DNA of 64,000 bases, from assembly GCA_963732655.1 (NCBI GenBank), contig CAVTAI010000013.1, positions 558,001-622,000 of the forward strand, read 5' to 3'. Made by a program: the position numbers and the translations under genes. Shown in pieces: positions 42,413-52,567 of the stretch; position 1 is the stretch's first letter; each line of letters starts with the position of its first letter. This stretch comes from CAVTWS01 sp963732655 (GTDB lineage: Bacteria > Actinomycetota > Acidimicrobiia > Acidimicrobiales > SHLQ01). The notes below the pieces were generated by a model, which searched no databases, was not told where the DNA came from, and worked only from the letters and a program-made list of their open reading frames with translations.

Positions 42413-45339
42413 GCGGGCCGACGTTCGCCGAGTTCACCGCTGAGGTGCGTGGCCGCACGCCGTTCCCTTGGCAGGCGGCGTTCGCGGATTCATTGCGGGC
42501 CGACCAGTGGCCCGAGACGATCGTGGCGCCGACCGGCTTGGGCAAGACAGCGGTGCTCGATGCGTTCGTTTGGGCGCTCGCATCGTCGATCGGCGCGCAG
42601 GGCCGAGAGGGTCGCGTTCCCGTTCGCGCCTTCTTCGTCGTCGATCGCCGCATCGTGGTCAACGCCGCGTTCGAGTCGGCCACCGAGTTGCAGCGTCTCC
42701 TCCGTGAGCCCCCGCCTGGTTCGTCGACAGAGTGGGTGGCGGACCGCCTTCGGCAGCTCCCGATCCTCGGCGATTCGTCTCCGCTCGAGGTCGTTCGGAT
42801 GCGAGGCGGGGTGAGCTGGTCGTGGCGATGGGTTCGCGAACCAGCCCAACCAACAATCGTGTGTGCCACCGTCGACCAGTTCGGCAGCCGTCTGCTCTTT
42901 CGTGGCTACGGCACGGGTGCCCAACTTCGGCCGATCGACGCCGGGCTGTGCGGGCAGGACAGCGTGCTCTTCCTCGATGAAGCCCACCTCTCGCAGGCCA
43001 TGTTGGAGACCATCTCGACCGCTAGCTCTATCGAGTCTCACGCTGCGCCCGGTTGGCATCGCCCGCTCCGGGTCGTGGCCATGACCGCCACGCCGCCCCC
43101 GCGCCGAACGACCGGTCAGATGGCGCTCACCGACGCTGACCGGCAGCACCCAGTCGCCGCCCGTCGACTCGAAGCCACCAAGACCGCTCGGCTGGTCGAG
43201 ATCTCCGACGCCGGTCGAAGTCGTGCCACAGCTACTGCGGCCATGGTCGAGGTGCTCGCTGAGCTCGCGGTCGCAGCCACCAAGCTGGAAGGCAACGGAG
43301 TCGTTGCGGTGGTCGTCAACACCATCGACCTAGCCCGCAGCGTTCGGGAACATGTGGCTGAGCACCTCACCCATGGCGACTGCGAGCTGGTGATCGGGCG
43401 CTGCCGTTCGATCGACCGCGAAGTGAGCCGGCTTCACTGGTGGGATCGCGCCAAGGCCGGCCGAGAGCGTTCTGCGGCCACGTCGCCGCTCGTCCTCGTC
43501 GCCACTCAGACCGTCGAGGTCGGTGCCGATCTCGACGTCGATGTGCTCATCACCGAGGTCGCTCCGCTCGACGCGCTCGTCCAGCGTTTCGGGCGGGTCG
43601 ATCGACTCGGCGCTGTCGGGTCGACCGTCTCCTGGATCGTGCATGCTGCGGCGCGCTCGAGCACCGACCCCGTCTACGGACCGGCGACAGATCGAACATG
43701 GTCGTGGCTCATCGATGGGGCCGGCGGGGCCACGCCTGCGAAGTCGAACCAAGCGGGGTCCCTGGTCGGTGGAGATGGACCCCAGATCGATCTCGGTATC
43801 GCGGCCCTGCAGGAGCGGTTGGAGGCAACCGATCCCGACGACCGGGCCGAATTGGCCGCAGACCCGCCGCCCGCCCCTGATCTGCTGTGGCCGATGCTGT
43901 TCGACTGGGCGCGTACCGCGCCCGCGCCCGAACCGGATCGGCCGGTCGGGCCGTTTTTGCATGGCCTCAACGTCGATCAGCCCACGGTCACCTTGTTGTG
44001 GCGTGCCGTGTCGAGCGCTGAGGCGCTAGAACGGTCGTTGTCGATCGTGGCCCCTGCCGAGGCCGAGCAGGTCGACGTGCCTTTGGTCGCGTTGCGGCGA
44101 TTTGTCGCTCGCCAGCCGACCGTGGACTTGTCCGATCTCGACACCGTGATCGACGCGATCGAGGAACCCGGAGCCGGCAGCGAAGACGTGGGATGGATCG
44201 TGCGGGGTCTGGGCGACGGGGAGCTCATTCCAGTACGGACCGGTCGTGAGATCCGGCCCGGCGACGTGGTGGTGCTACGAGCGAGCCGGGGCGGTCACGA
44301 CGAGTTCGGCTGGGCGCCCGAAAAGGATGGCCTAACAGCCGACATCGCCGATTTCTGTGATCGCCCTCGCTCCGGGCGAGTGCTGCGCCTCGGCGCAGAG
44401 GCCTGGACGACGTTCGCACCAGCATTGCTTCATGCTGTGCACCAGGCTCGCAGTGCCATCACGGCCGAGGACGCCGACGACGTGACGGAGGTCGTCGAAT
44501 CGTTCCTGGGCACCTGCGTGCGGGAGGCTACTGGGCGCTATGGCTCGCTGGTGCGCGATTTTGCCCAGGCCCTGGCCGGGCGATCGTGGATGGTCGGCGG
44601 CAATGTTTTCATCGACGACGATGCCGACCCGTCGCGCTACGGCGACCCGCCGTTGGTCTACCTGGCGATAGGCCGGCTCGCGACCGAGCCCGACGATGCC
44701 ACCGCGCTCGGCTCATCGGCCGGAAGCCTGACCGGCCCGCCGAAGCTACGTGCCCATCTCTCCGATGTGGGTGAACGAGCGCGCCAGTTCGCCGAGTCGG
44801 CTGGACTGCCACCCGATCTGGTCGCTGTCCTCGAGGCGGCTGGGCAGGCCCATGACCTCGGCAAGGCCGACCGGCGGTTCCAGGCCGCCCTTCGTGGGGG
44901 CGACGTGCTTGCGGCGGAGGTGTTCGATGGCTCCGACGACATTCTGGCCAAATCGGCACCGTCGACTCGCGCTGCTCGCGCCGCCGCCGCCAAGGTGGCG
45001 CAACTGCCGTCGGGATTCCGGCACGAAGCGGTCTCGGTCGCGCTGGTTCGTCAGCACGCGTGGCCGGTGGCCGACGCCGATCTGCACGAACACCTTGTCG
45101 CCGCACATCACGGACATGCGCGGCCGCTCTTCCCGGGCGTCGTGGACAGCGATCCGGTCTCGGTGGTGGTCCACACGCCGCTTGGTGAGGCGACGTGTGC
45201 TAGCGACGACGTGATCGTCGATTGGAGCCAGCCGGCACGCTTCCGTCGACTTTGCCAGCGGTACGGGGTTTGGGGTCTGGCCTATCTGGAGATGGTGCTG
45301 CGGCTTGCCGACATCTCGATCTCGGAGGAGGGACGGTGA
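42409..45339 (+). CDS. cas3: Cas3 helicase-nuclease with C-terminal HD domain (type I-G)
   Basis: 976 residues from GTG 42409. Superfamily 2 helicase first: Walker A VAPTGLGKTAVLDAF (about 39-53), DEAH box VLFLDEAHLSQAM (about 189), motif III AMTATPPP-like (VAMTATPPP), and motifs V/VI ATQTVEVGADLDVDVL and QRFGRVDRLG. The HD nuclease is at the C-terminus (GQAHDLGKADRRFQAAL, about 814-830, and VAAHHGHARPLFPG, about 896). The helicase-then-HD order is diagnostic of type I-G/I-U. It degrades DNA that Cascade has bound. Confidence 0.93.
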   Translation: MSGPTFAEFTAEVRGRTPFPWQAAFADSLRADQWPETIVAPTGLGKTAVLDAFVWALASSIGAQGREGRVPVRAFFVVDRRIVVNAAFESATELQRLLREPPPGSSTEWVADRLRQLPILGDSSPLEVVRMRGGVSWSWRWVREPAQPTIVCATVDQFGSRLLFRGYGTGAQLRPIDAGLCGQDSVLFLDEAHLSQAMLETISTASSIESHAAPGWHRPLRVVAMTATPPPRRTTGQMALTDADRQHPVAARRLEATKTARLVEISDAGRSRATATAAMVEVLAELAVAATKLEGNGVVAVVVNTIDLARSVREHVAEHLTHGDCELVIGRCRSIDREVSRLHWWDRAKAGRERSAATSPLVLVATQTVEVGADLDVDVLITEVAPLDALVQRFGRVDRLGAVGSTVSWIVHAAARSSTDPVYGPATDRTWSWLIDGAGGATPAKSNQAGSLVGGDGPQIDLGIAALQERLEATDPDDRAELAADPPPAPDLLWPMLFDWARTAPAPEPDRPVGPFLHGLNVDQPTVTLLWRAVSSAEALERSLSIVAPAEAEQVDVPLVALRRFVARQPTVDLSDLDTVIDAIEEPGAGSEDVGWIVRGLGDGELIPVRTGREIRPGDVVVLRASRGGHDEFGWAPEKDGLTADIADFCDRPRSGRVLRLGAEAWTTFAPALLHAVHQARSAITAEDADDVTEVVESFLGTCVREATGRYGSLVRDFAQALAGRSWMVGGNVFIDDDADPSRYGDPPLVYLAIGRLATEPDDATALGSSAGSLTGPPKLRAHLSDVGERARQFAESAGLPPDLVAVLEAAGQAHDLGKADRRFQAALRGGDVLAAEVFDGSDDILAKSAPSTRAARAAAAKVAQLPSGFRHEAVSVALVRQHAWPVADADLHEHLVAAHHGHARPLFPGVVDSDPVSVVVHTPLGEATCASDDVIVDWSQPARFRRLCQRYGVWGLAYLEMVLRLADISISEEGR

Positions 45340-46331
45340 CTGCGGTCGCACTACCGGGGCTCGGCGGCGCCGAGTTGCCGGGCTTCCTGGCTGCAGTCGG
45401 GCTCCTTCAGCTCGGCGAGATCGAAGGTCGCTCGCCTCGACTCGGCTGGCCCGACGGCCCTCGCGGAGGCGCTGTCGTCGAGCTGGCGGGTGCCGAGACG
45501 CTCAGCGATTTCGCCGCGTTCGTCGCCGACGCTGCTACTCGCATGGAGTTGGCCGACGAGCTTCTCCCGGGTTCCTTACCAGGGGTGCCGCCCGTCAAGG
45601 AAGGCACCGAGGGTGACCCGTCGCGCCGAACCTTGCGGTCGACCTTCGCTGGGTGGGCGGCCACGAGCCGGCGCGAGGAACCCAAGGGCGGTTCGGCGAC
45701 GACATGGCTCACCTCGCTCTTCGGCGCTAACGACGTCCTTGCCGACTCACCTGACATCTGTGCCCGCCACCCGATCTTCGATGCTGGGCCTGGAACCGTC
45801 TCGGTGAGCGGCACGTTGGCCGGCGCTCGGAGGACGTGTCTCGACCCGGTGGCTGTCGCGGAGACTTTCGCTGGTGTTGCTGGTCGTGTCGCGGGGAGCG
45901 TGGGTGGCTACCTCGATTGGCGAGCCGACCGAGATGCGGCATCGATGGCGTCCCGAAAGGACAGCGGCCTTCGAGGCGACCCTGTGCTGACGTTGCTCGG
46001 ATTGTTCGCCATCGGCGTCGCGCCGGTGGTGATCGATACGACGGCGCGAACCTCGTTGGCGTGGGGCAAGGGCGGGCGCCTCGCCAAATCCGTGGTCTGG
46101 CCGGTGTGGCAGGACATGCTCGACATCGACGCGGTGACGGTGATGCTGGCTCACCCGGCGATTCAGGGTTTCCGCACCGCATCCGGCGCGCCGGCAACTG
46201 CTGGAGACGGGGGCCGCCTCCGATCCCTCGGCGTCACAGCCGTCTACGAGACCCGACGGATAGCGAAGGGCAACTACGACGGCGCCTACGGTCCTCCAGA
46301 CCTGCGTTGGAGTGCCGATAGGAGTTTGTGA
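45336..46331 (+). CDS. type I-G large-subunit protein (Csx17/Cas8-like)
   Basis: 331 residues from GTG 45336, overlapping the cas3 stop. Position in the operon and the motifs LPGFLAAVGLLQLGEIEG, RLGWPDGPRGGAVVEL, YLDWRADRDAASMASRKD and LTLLGLFAIGVAPV fit the Csx17/Cas8u2 family, the PAM-recognising large subunit of I-G Cascade. I could not separate Csx17 from other I-U large-subunit groups by eye. The stop overlaps the start of the cas4-cas1 fusion. Confidence 0.72.
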   Translation: MTAVALPGLGGAELPGFLAAVGLLQLGEIEGRSPRLGWPDGPRGGAVVELAGAETLSDFAAFVADAATRMELADELLPGSLPGVPPVKEGTEGDPSRRTLRSTFAGWAATSRREEPKGGSATTWLTSLFGANDVLADSPDICARHPIFDAGPGTVSVSGTLAGARRTCLDPVAVAETFAGVAGRVAGSVGGYLDWRADRDAASMASRKDSGLRGDPVLTLLGLFAIGVAPVVIDTTARTSLAWGKGGRLAKSVVWPVWQDMLDIDAVTVMLAHPAIQGFRTASGAPATAGDGGRLRSLGVTAVYETRRIAKGNYDGAYGPPDLRWSADRSL

Positions 46332-48001
46332 CCGACACCGACGACGGTTTCGACACGATCCCGCGCTTGCTACCGGCGCGCATGGTCAATGAGTTCACGT
46401 ACTGTCCGCGCTTCTTCCACCTGTCCTGGTCGGGTGGTGAGGACGCCGACAACGATTTCACCGTGGAGGGGAAGGACAACCACCGAGCGGTCGACAGGCC
46501 GTCGGGTTCGTTCTCGGTCGACATCGAGGACAATGCCGATCCGTGGAACGGCGCGGCCAGGTCGGTCACGCTCTCGTCGACGAAGCTCGGCGTTGTGGCC
46601 CGCATCGATCTCGTCGAAGGTCGCGATGGTGAGGCTGTGCCGGTCGACCACAAGCGCGGATCACCGAAGGATCCCGATGAGCCGGTATGGCTACCCGAGC
46701 AGGTGCAGTTGGCCGTCGCCGGCCTTCTTCTTCGTGAGGCCGGCTACACGGTGTCGCACGGCGAGATCTACTTCAGCGGCGCTCGTCGCCGAGTGCGCGT
46801 CGACTTCACCGACGAGTTGGTCGAGCTCGTCCTCACGCAGCTCCATGAGATGCGACGAGTCGCAAGTGATCCGCTTCCGCCGCCGCCATTGGTCGACTCA
46901 CCGAAGTGCCCGGCCTGCGTGCTCGTCGGCATCTGCCTGCCGGACGAGCAGAACCTGCTCCGGGATCGACACCCTCGTCCTCCGAGGCGGCTACTCCCGA
47001 CCGATTCGGCGGCCCGACCGCTCTACGTCACGGAGCCTGGATCTTCGGCTGGCAAGGATGGAGAACGCCTCGTCGTTCGAGTGAAACGGGAGGAGCTGGC
47101 GTCGGTTCGGCTGATCGACGTTTCTCAGCTCGCACTATTCGGGAACGTCAACGTCAGCACCCCGTTGATGCGCGAGTTGCTTGCTCGGGACATCCCCGTG
47201 TGCTGGTTCAGCAGCGGGGGATGGTTCTCCGGTCTCGCGCACGGCCTTCCGGGGAAGAACGTCGAGATTCGTCGGCAGCAGGTCCTGGCTGACGAGTCAC
47301 GGCGGCTTGGTGTGGCCTGCGCGATGATCGAAGGCAAGATCCTCAATCAGCGCACGCTGCTGCGGCGAAACTCGGACCTTGACGCAACCTCGACGCTCAT
47401 CCGGGAGATGAAGCGACTCGCGGTGCGGGCGGCGAAGGTGGAGGATGTTCCTACCTTGCTCGGACTCGAGGGTGCCGCGGCGCGCTGGTACTTCGGAGCC
47501 TTCGCAACGATGCTCAAGCGAGACAGCGCCGACTTCGACTTCACAACGCGGAACCGGCGACCTCCGAAGGACCCCGTCAACTGTCTGTTGTCGTACCTCT
47601 ATGGGCAGCTGGTTCGAGAGTGCACGGTGGCGGCGTTCTCGGTGGGGCTCGACCCCTACGTTGGCGTGTTGCACAAGCCACGGTTCGGCCGGCCCGCGAT
47701 GGGGCTTGACGTCGCCGAGGAGTTCCGGCCCCTCGTCGCCGACTCGGTGGCGATCACGCTGATCAACACGGGCGAGATCAGGCCGCACGACTTCGTCACG
47801 CGAGCCGGGTCGTGCGCCCTGACCACTGTTGGCCGGCGCAAGGTGCTCAAGGCCTTCGACCGACGAATGACCACCGAGGTCCGCCACCCCGTTTTCGGAT
47901 ACCGGGTCTCGTATCGCCGGGCAGTGGAGGTGCAGGTCCGCATGGTCGCAGCCGTCCTGCTCGGCGAGATCGAGCACTACCAGCCGTTCGTCACGAGGTA
48001 G
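46328..48001 (+). CDS. cas4-cas1: Cas4-Cas1 fusion adaptation protein
   Basis: 557 residues from GTG 46328. The N-terminal about 205 residues are Cas4: Cys26 in NEFTYCPRFFHL, the nuclease core AVPVDHKRGSPK and LPEQVQLAVAGLLL, and the Fe-S cluster segment KCPACVLVGICLP. From about residue 230 it is Cas1: GNVNVSTPLMRELLARDIPV, catalytic Glu in LGLEGAAARWYFGAF, His in VGVLHKPRFGRPAMGLD and Asp in DVAEEFRPLVAD. Cas4-Cas1 fusions are typical of type I-G and couple PAM selection and trimming with integration. Confidence 0.95.
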   Translation: MTDTDDGFDTIPRLLPARMVNEFTYCPRFFHLSWSGGEDADNDFTVEGKDNHRAVDRPSGSFSVDIEDNADPWNGAARSVTLSSTKLGVVARIDLVEGRDGEAVPVDHKRGSPKDPDEPVWLPEQVQLAVAGLLLREAGYTVSHGEIYFSGARRRVRVDFTDELVELVLTQLHEMRRVASDPLPPPPLVDSPKCPACVLVGICLPDEQNLLRDRHPRPPRRLLPTDSAARPLYVTEPGSSAGKDGERLVVRVKREELASVRLIDVSQLALFGNVNVSTPLMRELLARDIPVCWFSSGGWFSGLAHGLPGKNVEIRRQQVLADESRRLGVACAMIEGKILNQRTLLRRNSDLDATSTLIREMKRLAVRAAKVEDVPTLLGLEGAAARWYFGAFATMLKRDSADFDFTTRNRRPPKDPVNCLLSYLYGQLVRECTVAAFSVGLDPYVGVLHKPRFGRPAMGLDVAEEFRPLVADSVAITLINTGEIRPHDFVTRAGSCALTTVGRRKVLKAFDRRMTTEVRHPVFGYRVSYRRAVEVQVRMVAAVLLGEIEHYQPFVTR

Positions 48002-48003
48002 GC

Positions 48004-48291
48004 ATGAAGCGCAAGCGGTATCTCGTTGCGTACGACATCGGAGACCCGGTGCGGCTACGTCGTGTGCACAAAACCGTGAAGGGCTTCGGTGACGCAATGC
48101 AATATTCGGTGTTCGTGTGCGACCTGACCGCCTTGGAGCGAAGCAGGCTCGTCGAGCGGCTTCGGCGGATTCTGAAACCGGGTTTCGACCGAGTGGCAAT
48201 CATCAAACTGGGCGAGGTCGACGATGAGAGCGGATTCTTCTTCCTCGGGATGTCCCTGCCACTGCCCGCCGACGGGCCGCGTGTGATCTGA
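48004..48291 (+). CDS. cas2: Cas2 adaptation protein
   Basis: 95 residues from ATG 48004, two bases after the fusion stop. Ferredoxin-fold Cas2: YLVAYDIGDPVRLRRVHKTV with the conserved Asp, then GDAMQYSVFVCDLTALER and FDRVAIIKLGEVD. It forms the structural core of the Cas1-Cas2 integrase. Last gene of the cas operon, 167 bases before the first repeat. Confidence 0.94.
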   Translation: MKRKRYLVAYDIGDPVRLRRVHKTVKGFGDAMQYSVFVCDLTALERSRLVERLRRILKPGFDRVAIIKLGEVDDESGFFFLGMSLPLPADGPRVI

Positions 48292-48458
48292 TGCGAGAGG
48301 CGAAGTCGCTGCGGTGGTCCCAGGGTCGCTCGCAAGCTCACGACCGGGGGAAACGGCCCGTAGAGCGGTTTGCCGTTGATCGAAAGCCGCCCACAGCGAT
48401 GACTCGCTCGCACAAGGTCGACGCGTCCCGTGCTACGAAAGGGCAGAATGTGGCACCC
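48292..48458 (+). promoter_or_regulatory. CRISPR leader
   Basis: The 167 bases between cas2 and the first repeat contain no gene. The leader end is assigned here because repeats near 48.5 kb are perfect while those near 52 kb are degenerate. I see no clear -35/-10 pair; CAGAAT near 48444 is a possible -10. Confidence 0.7.
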
Positions 48459-51400
48459 CTCTCCGGGGGCCTCGGCCCCCGGCCTCATTGCGGGATGCGG
48501 TCATCGGTCAACTGCGGCATCTCGGCGTCGAGGGCTCTCCGGGGGCCTCGGCCCCCGGCCTCATTGCGGGGACGGCTACTCGCGGGGGTCGTGGTCGCTG
48601 ACGCAGGTCTCTCCGGGGGCCTCGGCCCCCGGCCTCATTGCGGGGTCGGTGATTTTGTGCCCGGGTGCCCGATCCAAGCTCTCCGGGGGCCTCGGCCCCC
48701 GGCCTCATTGCGGGACGTTGATAGGGACGACAGCGACGACGGTGTCCGTGTCGTCTCTCCGGGGGCCTCGGCCCCCGGCCTCATTGCGGGTTCCCAGCCC
48801 CTCTGTGGAGGCAAGTGCTGGTGCCAGACTCTCCGGGGGCCTCGGCCCCCGGCCTCATTGCGGGATGAACCAATGGCGTGAGATCCCGGACTTCGGCGTC
48901 AACTCTCCGGGGGCCTCGGCCCCCGGCCTCATTGCGGGGCCACAGCCGCCGTGGTGGCTGCTGTGGCGTTCACTGCTCTCCGGGGGCCTCGGCCCCCGGC
49001 CTCATTGCGGGCTTCATGAGGTCTCCTGTGCGGGTAGCGGTGGGTGGGCTCTCCGGGGGCCTCGGCCCCCGGCCTCATTGCGGGCTTTCCATCGGGGAAC
49101 AGTTTCGCTACGGCTTCGTCGTGGCTCTCCGGGGGCCTCGGCCCCCGGCCTCATTGCGGGAGGGCACCAGCGAAGACGAGGAGGACCGTCACCCCGGGGA
49201 CTCTCCGGGGGCCTCGGCCCCCGGCCTCATTGCGGGGTGTACCCGTCCCGGTACGCCGAGACCGCGCCGGGGGCGCCTCTCCGGGGGCCTCGGCCCCCGG
49301 CCTCATTGCGGGTCCCCGAACTGCGGGTTCATCGACGCCTGGTCGACGCCCTCTCCGGGGGCCTCGGCCCCCGGCCTCATTGCGGGCGTCCAAGGCGGGG
49401 CCGAGCCCGACCCGGCCGGCGCCGACTCTCCGGGGGCCTCGGCCCCCGGCCTCATTGCGGGTACGCCACCGTCGACGGCTCCGGACTCACCCGCCGCTCC
49501 TCTCCGGGGGCCTCGGCCCCCGGCCTCATTGCGGGCAGGTATGGCCGCACGGTCACGCCCGGGCTGGGCGCCGCTCTCCGGGGGCCTCGGCCCCCGGCCT
49601 CATTGCGGGATCACAAACGATGTCGTTGACGCTGTGAGCACCAGCCCGCTCTCCGGGGGCCTCGGCCCCCGGCCTCATTGCGGGCGGGAATGCCTCACGG
49701 CCCACGGGATGGTGGAGCTCGACACTCTCCGGGGGCCTCGGCCCCCGGCCTCATTGCGGGGACAGCGTTCACGTGCGGGGCGAACACCTATTCGGACTCT
49801 CCGGGGGCCTCGGCCCCCGGCCTCATTGCGGGGTCATGTGGCGTGGCTTCATCGAAACGTTCCAACGACGCCTCTCCGGGGGCCTCGGCCCCCGGCCTCA
49901 TTGCGGGGTCATAGTCTCCGCCGTCGACGCCCCGTGGACGGGATGCTCTCCGGGGGCCTCGGCCCCCGGCCTCATTGCGGGGTGAACGTGTCCGGCACCC
50001 ATGTCGACCGTTGCTGGTCTCTCCGGGGGCCTCGGCCCCCGGCCTCATTGCGGGCAAACCTATTCGGTGTTGGTGACGCTCGCCGCCGCCGACTCTCTCC
50101 GGGGGCCTCGGCCCCCGGCCTCATTGCGGGCACATCGCCCATCACCAGACCTCCGTCATCTCCGCCATGGGCGGCCTCTCCGGGGGCCTCGGCCCCCGGC
50201 CTCATTGCGGGGACCGTGGCGGCAAAACCGTGGTCCGGAAATGGCGCACTCTCCGGGGGCCTCGGCCCCCGGCCTCATTGCGGGCCTCACCGGCGAAATC
50301 GCCTACGCCGACACGTCGTCGCTCTCCGGGGGCCTCGGCCCCCGGCCTCATTGCGGGGACAACACCGGCGACGATGCCGTGCTGTCGACGTGGTTCTCTC
50401 CGGGGGCCTCGGCCCCCGGCCTCATTGCGGGCCATGATCCCCACAGGCTCGGCACAGCACCGAGGGCTCCCTCTCCGGGGGCCTCGGCCCCCGGCCTCAT
50501 TGCGGGCCCAACGGTGACGTCTGGGTGATCCGTCGCAACGTAGGTCAGCTCTCCGGGGGCCTCGGCCCCCGGCCTCATTGCGGGGGCCACACCGGCCCGC
50601 TTGGCTAGCCACCACCGTACGCCTCTCCGGGGGCCTCGGCCCCCGGCCTCATTGCGGGGTCCTCACCGTGACCGGTGACCGCTACGTCGCCGGCTGCTCT
50701 CCGGGGGCCTCGGCCCCCGGCCTCATTGCGGGGAGACTGCGTGGGGGTGGGGGTGGTCATAGCGTCGACTCTCTCCGGGGGCCTTGGCCCCCGGCCTCAT
50801 TGCGGGGTGCCCTCGGAACCGTTGACGAGGCGGTGATGATCGATCCTCTCCGGGGGCCTCGGCCCCCGGCCTCATTGCGGGCCCGACGCCGCCCCCGAAC
50901 TGATATCGCTCGGCGTGTCTCTCCGGGGGCCTCGGCCCCCGGCCTCATTGCGGGGGACCGCCGAAGCCGTCAGCGCGTACGCCCACCAGCGCTCTCCGGG
51001 GGCCTCGGCCCCCGGCCTCATTGCGGGCGTTTGGGGAGGACCTCGGCGCCCGCGTTCGCGAGGGCTCTCCGGGGGCCTCGGCCCCCGGCCTCATTGCGGG
51101 ACGTCGCATCAGGCCGCGGCTCGAGTCAAGGCCGGCACCTCTCCGGGGGCCTCGGCCCCGGCCTCATTGCGGGGTTGCGGTCGCGAGGGCGGTAGCGGTG
51201 AGTCGTTGCTGCTCTCCGGGGGCCTCGGCCCCCGGCCTCATTGCGGGCGTCATTTCGATGTCGGCGGCGGCGGCGGTGATGGCTCTCCGGGGGCCTCGGC
51301 CCCCGGCCTCATTGCGGGGTCGAGGAGGTCGACCTCAAAGCCGGCGCCAGCGGCACTCTCCGGGGGCCTCGGCCCCCGGCCTCATTGCGGGGAAGGCGAG

Positions 51401-52284
51401 CACTTCCGACACGGACGCGGACTCGAAGCCGCTCTCCGGGGGCCTCGGCCCCCGGCCTCATTGCGGGGTGACCGGCGAAACCCATGACCAGCCCGATGCC
51501 CGGGGCTCTCCGGGGGCCTCGGCCCCCGGCCTCATTGCGGGATGGTCGGCGGCACCCACCTCGGTCGTTGAGTGCCTGCCTCTCCGGGGGCCTCGGCCCC
51601 CGGCCTCATTGCGGGTGGCCGGGCCGGCGGCTCGTCCGGCGTCGTGGAGGAGCTCTCCGGGGGCCTCGGCCCCCGGCCTCATCGCGGGCGGCCGCTCTCG
51701 GTGCAGCACACGCCATATGGGTGTCCCGCTCTCCGGGGGCCTCGGCCCCCGGCCTCATTGCGGGTTGTTGCACGCCGAGCACGGCGCGTCGGGGATCGCT
51801 CCGCTCTCCGGGGGCCTCGGCCCCCGGCCTCATTGGGGGGGGGGAGGGACCGCTGCGGCCGGCCCGGACCGTGAGGAAGCACTCTCCGGGGGCCTCGGCC
51901 CCCGGCCTCATTGCGGGTGCACGGCCGGTGACCCGGTCGTCGGGCTCCGGCTCCCCTCTCCGGGGCCTCGGCCCCCGGCCTCATTGCGGGGACCCGCCGA
52001 TCATCGACGGCACCCCATATCAGGCTGCTCTCCGGGGGCCTCGGCCCCCGGCCTCATTGCGGGATGGAGCAGACCACCCGGACGAACTCGGCGGCTGAGC
52101 GCTCTCCGGGGGCCTCGGCCCCCGGCCTCATTGCGGGTACATCGACTTGATCCCATGATGTTGTTCGTGGCCGACTCTCCGGGGGCCTCGGCCCCCGGCC
52201 TCATTGCGAGACAACCTGGTCGGTCGGGTGCGCGGGTTCGGCGCAGAGCTCTCCGGGGGCCTCGGACCCCGGCCTCATTGCGGG
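48459..52284 (+). CRISPR. type I-G CRISPR array, 52 repeats and 51 spacers
   Basis: The 36-base repeat is CTCTCCGGGGGCCTCGGCCC plus CCGGCCTCATTGCGGG, with an 8-bp hairpin (CCGGGGGC/GCCCCCGG, loop CTCG). I counted 52 repeats. Spacers are 34-45 bases, mostly 37-40. Variants: repeat 32 (50771, C to T), 37 (51139, one C lost), 44 (51653, T to C), 46 (51804, GCGGG to GGGGG), 48 (51956, one G lost), 51 (52175, GCGAG) and 52 (52249, C to A). Most variants lie at the 52-kb end, marking it as the old, leader-distal end. No two spacers looked identical. Confidence 0.98.
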
Positions 52285-52567
52285 GTTGATCGCGCTCAGG
52301 TGATTCTCCCCATGGGTGCTCCTCGGAGTTCCCCACCTCTGGTGCTTCTATTGGCGTCCTTCGAGCAACCCCGTCTGGTCGACCTACGGTCGACCTTAAC
52401 AAGGGGGTATGACATCGACGCCCGCTGCCGATGAGGGCAGATGAACGGCCTGCAAAGGGGTGGTCCCGCGGGACCCACCAGCACTTGAAGCGGGAGGTGG
52501 GATCCGCGGATCTCACCTCGGCACGTGCCGACCAACTTTTGGCGCGCCCGCGGACGCGTCCGGTCGG
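52285..52567. other. gene-free stretch after the array, with hairpins
   Basis: No gene seen. It contains GGTCGACC repeated around TAC (52378-52396 area), GGTCCC-GC-GGGACC near 52462, and the imperfect 26-base palindrome described separately. It separates the end of the array (+) from the end of ribA (-), so terminators for both are expected here. Confidence 0.6.
52494..52519. terminator. hairpin, possible bidirectional terminator
   Basis: GAGGTGGGATCC-GC-GGATCTCACCTC: 12-base arms with one G-T position. It lies between the convergent CRISPR array and ribA. On the + strand CTTTT follows about 15 bases later, too far for a canonical terminator, so the call is tentative. Confidence 0.4.

Noticed and set aside
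48430..52280. Long open frames encoding repeated SPGASAPGLIAG or LRGPRPPASLR units
   Set aside because: They are the 36-base CRISPR repeat read in frame (36 is a multiple of 3). All forward and reverse frames show the same artefact, with no conserved sequence between repeats.
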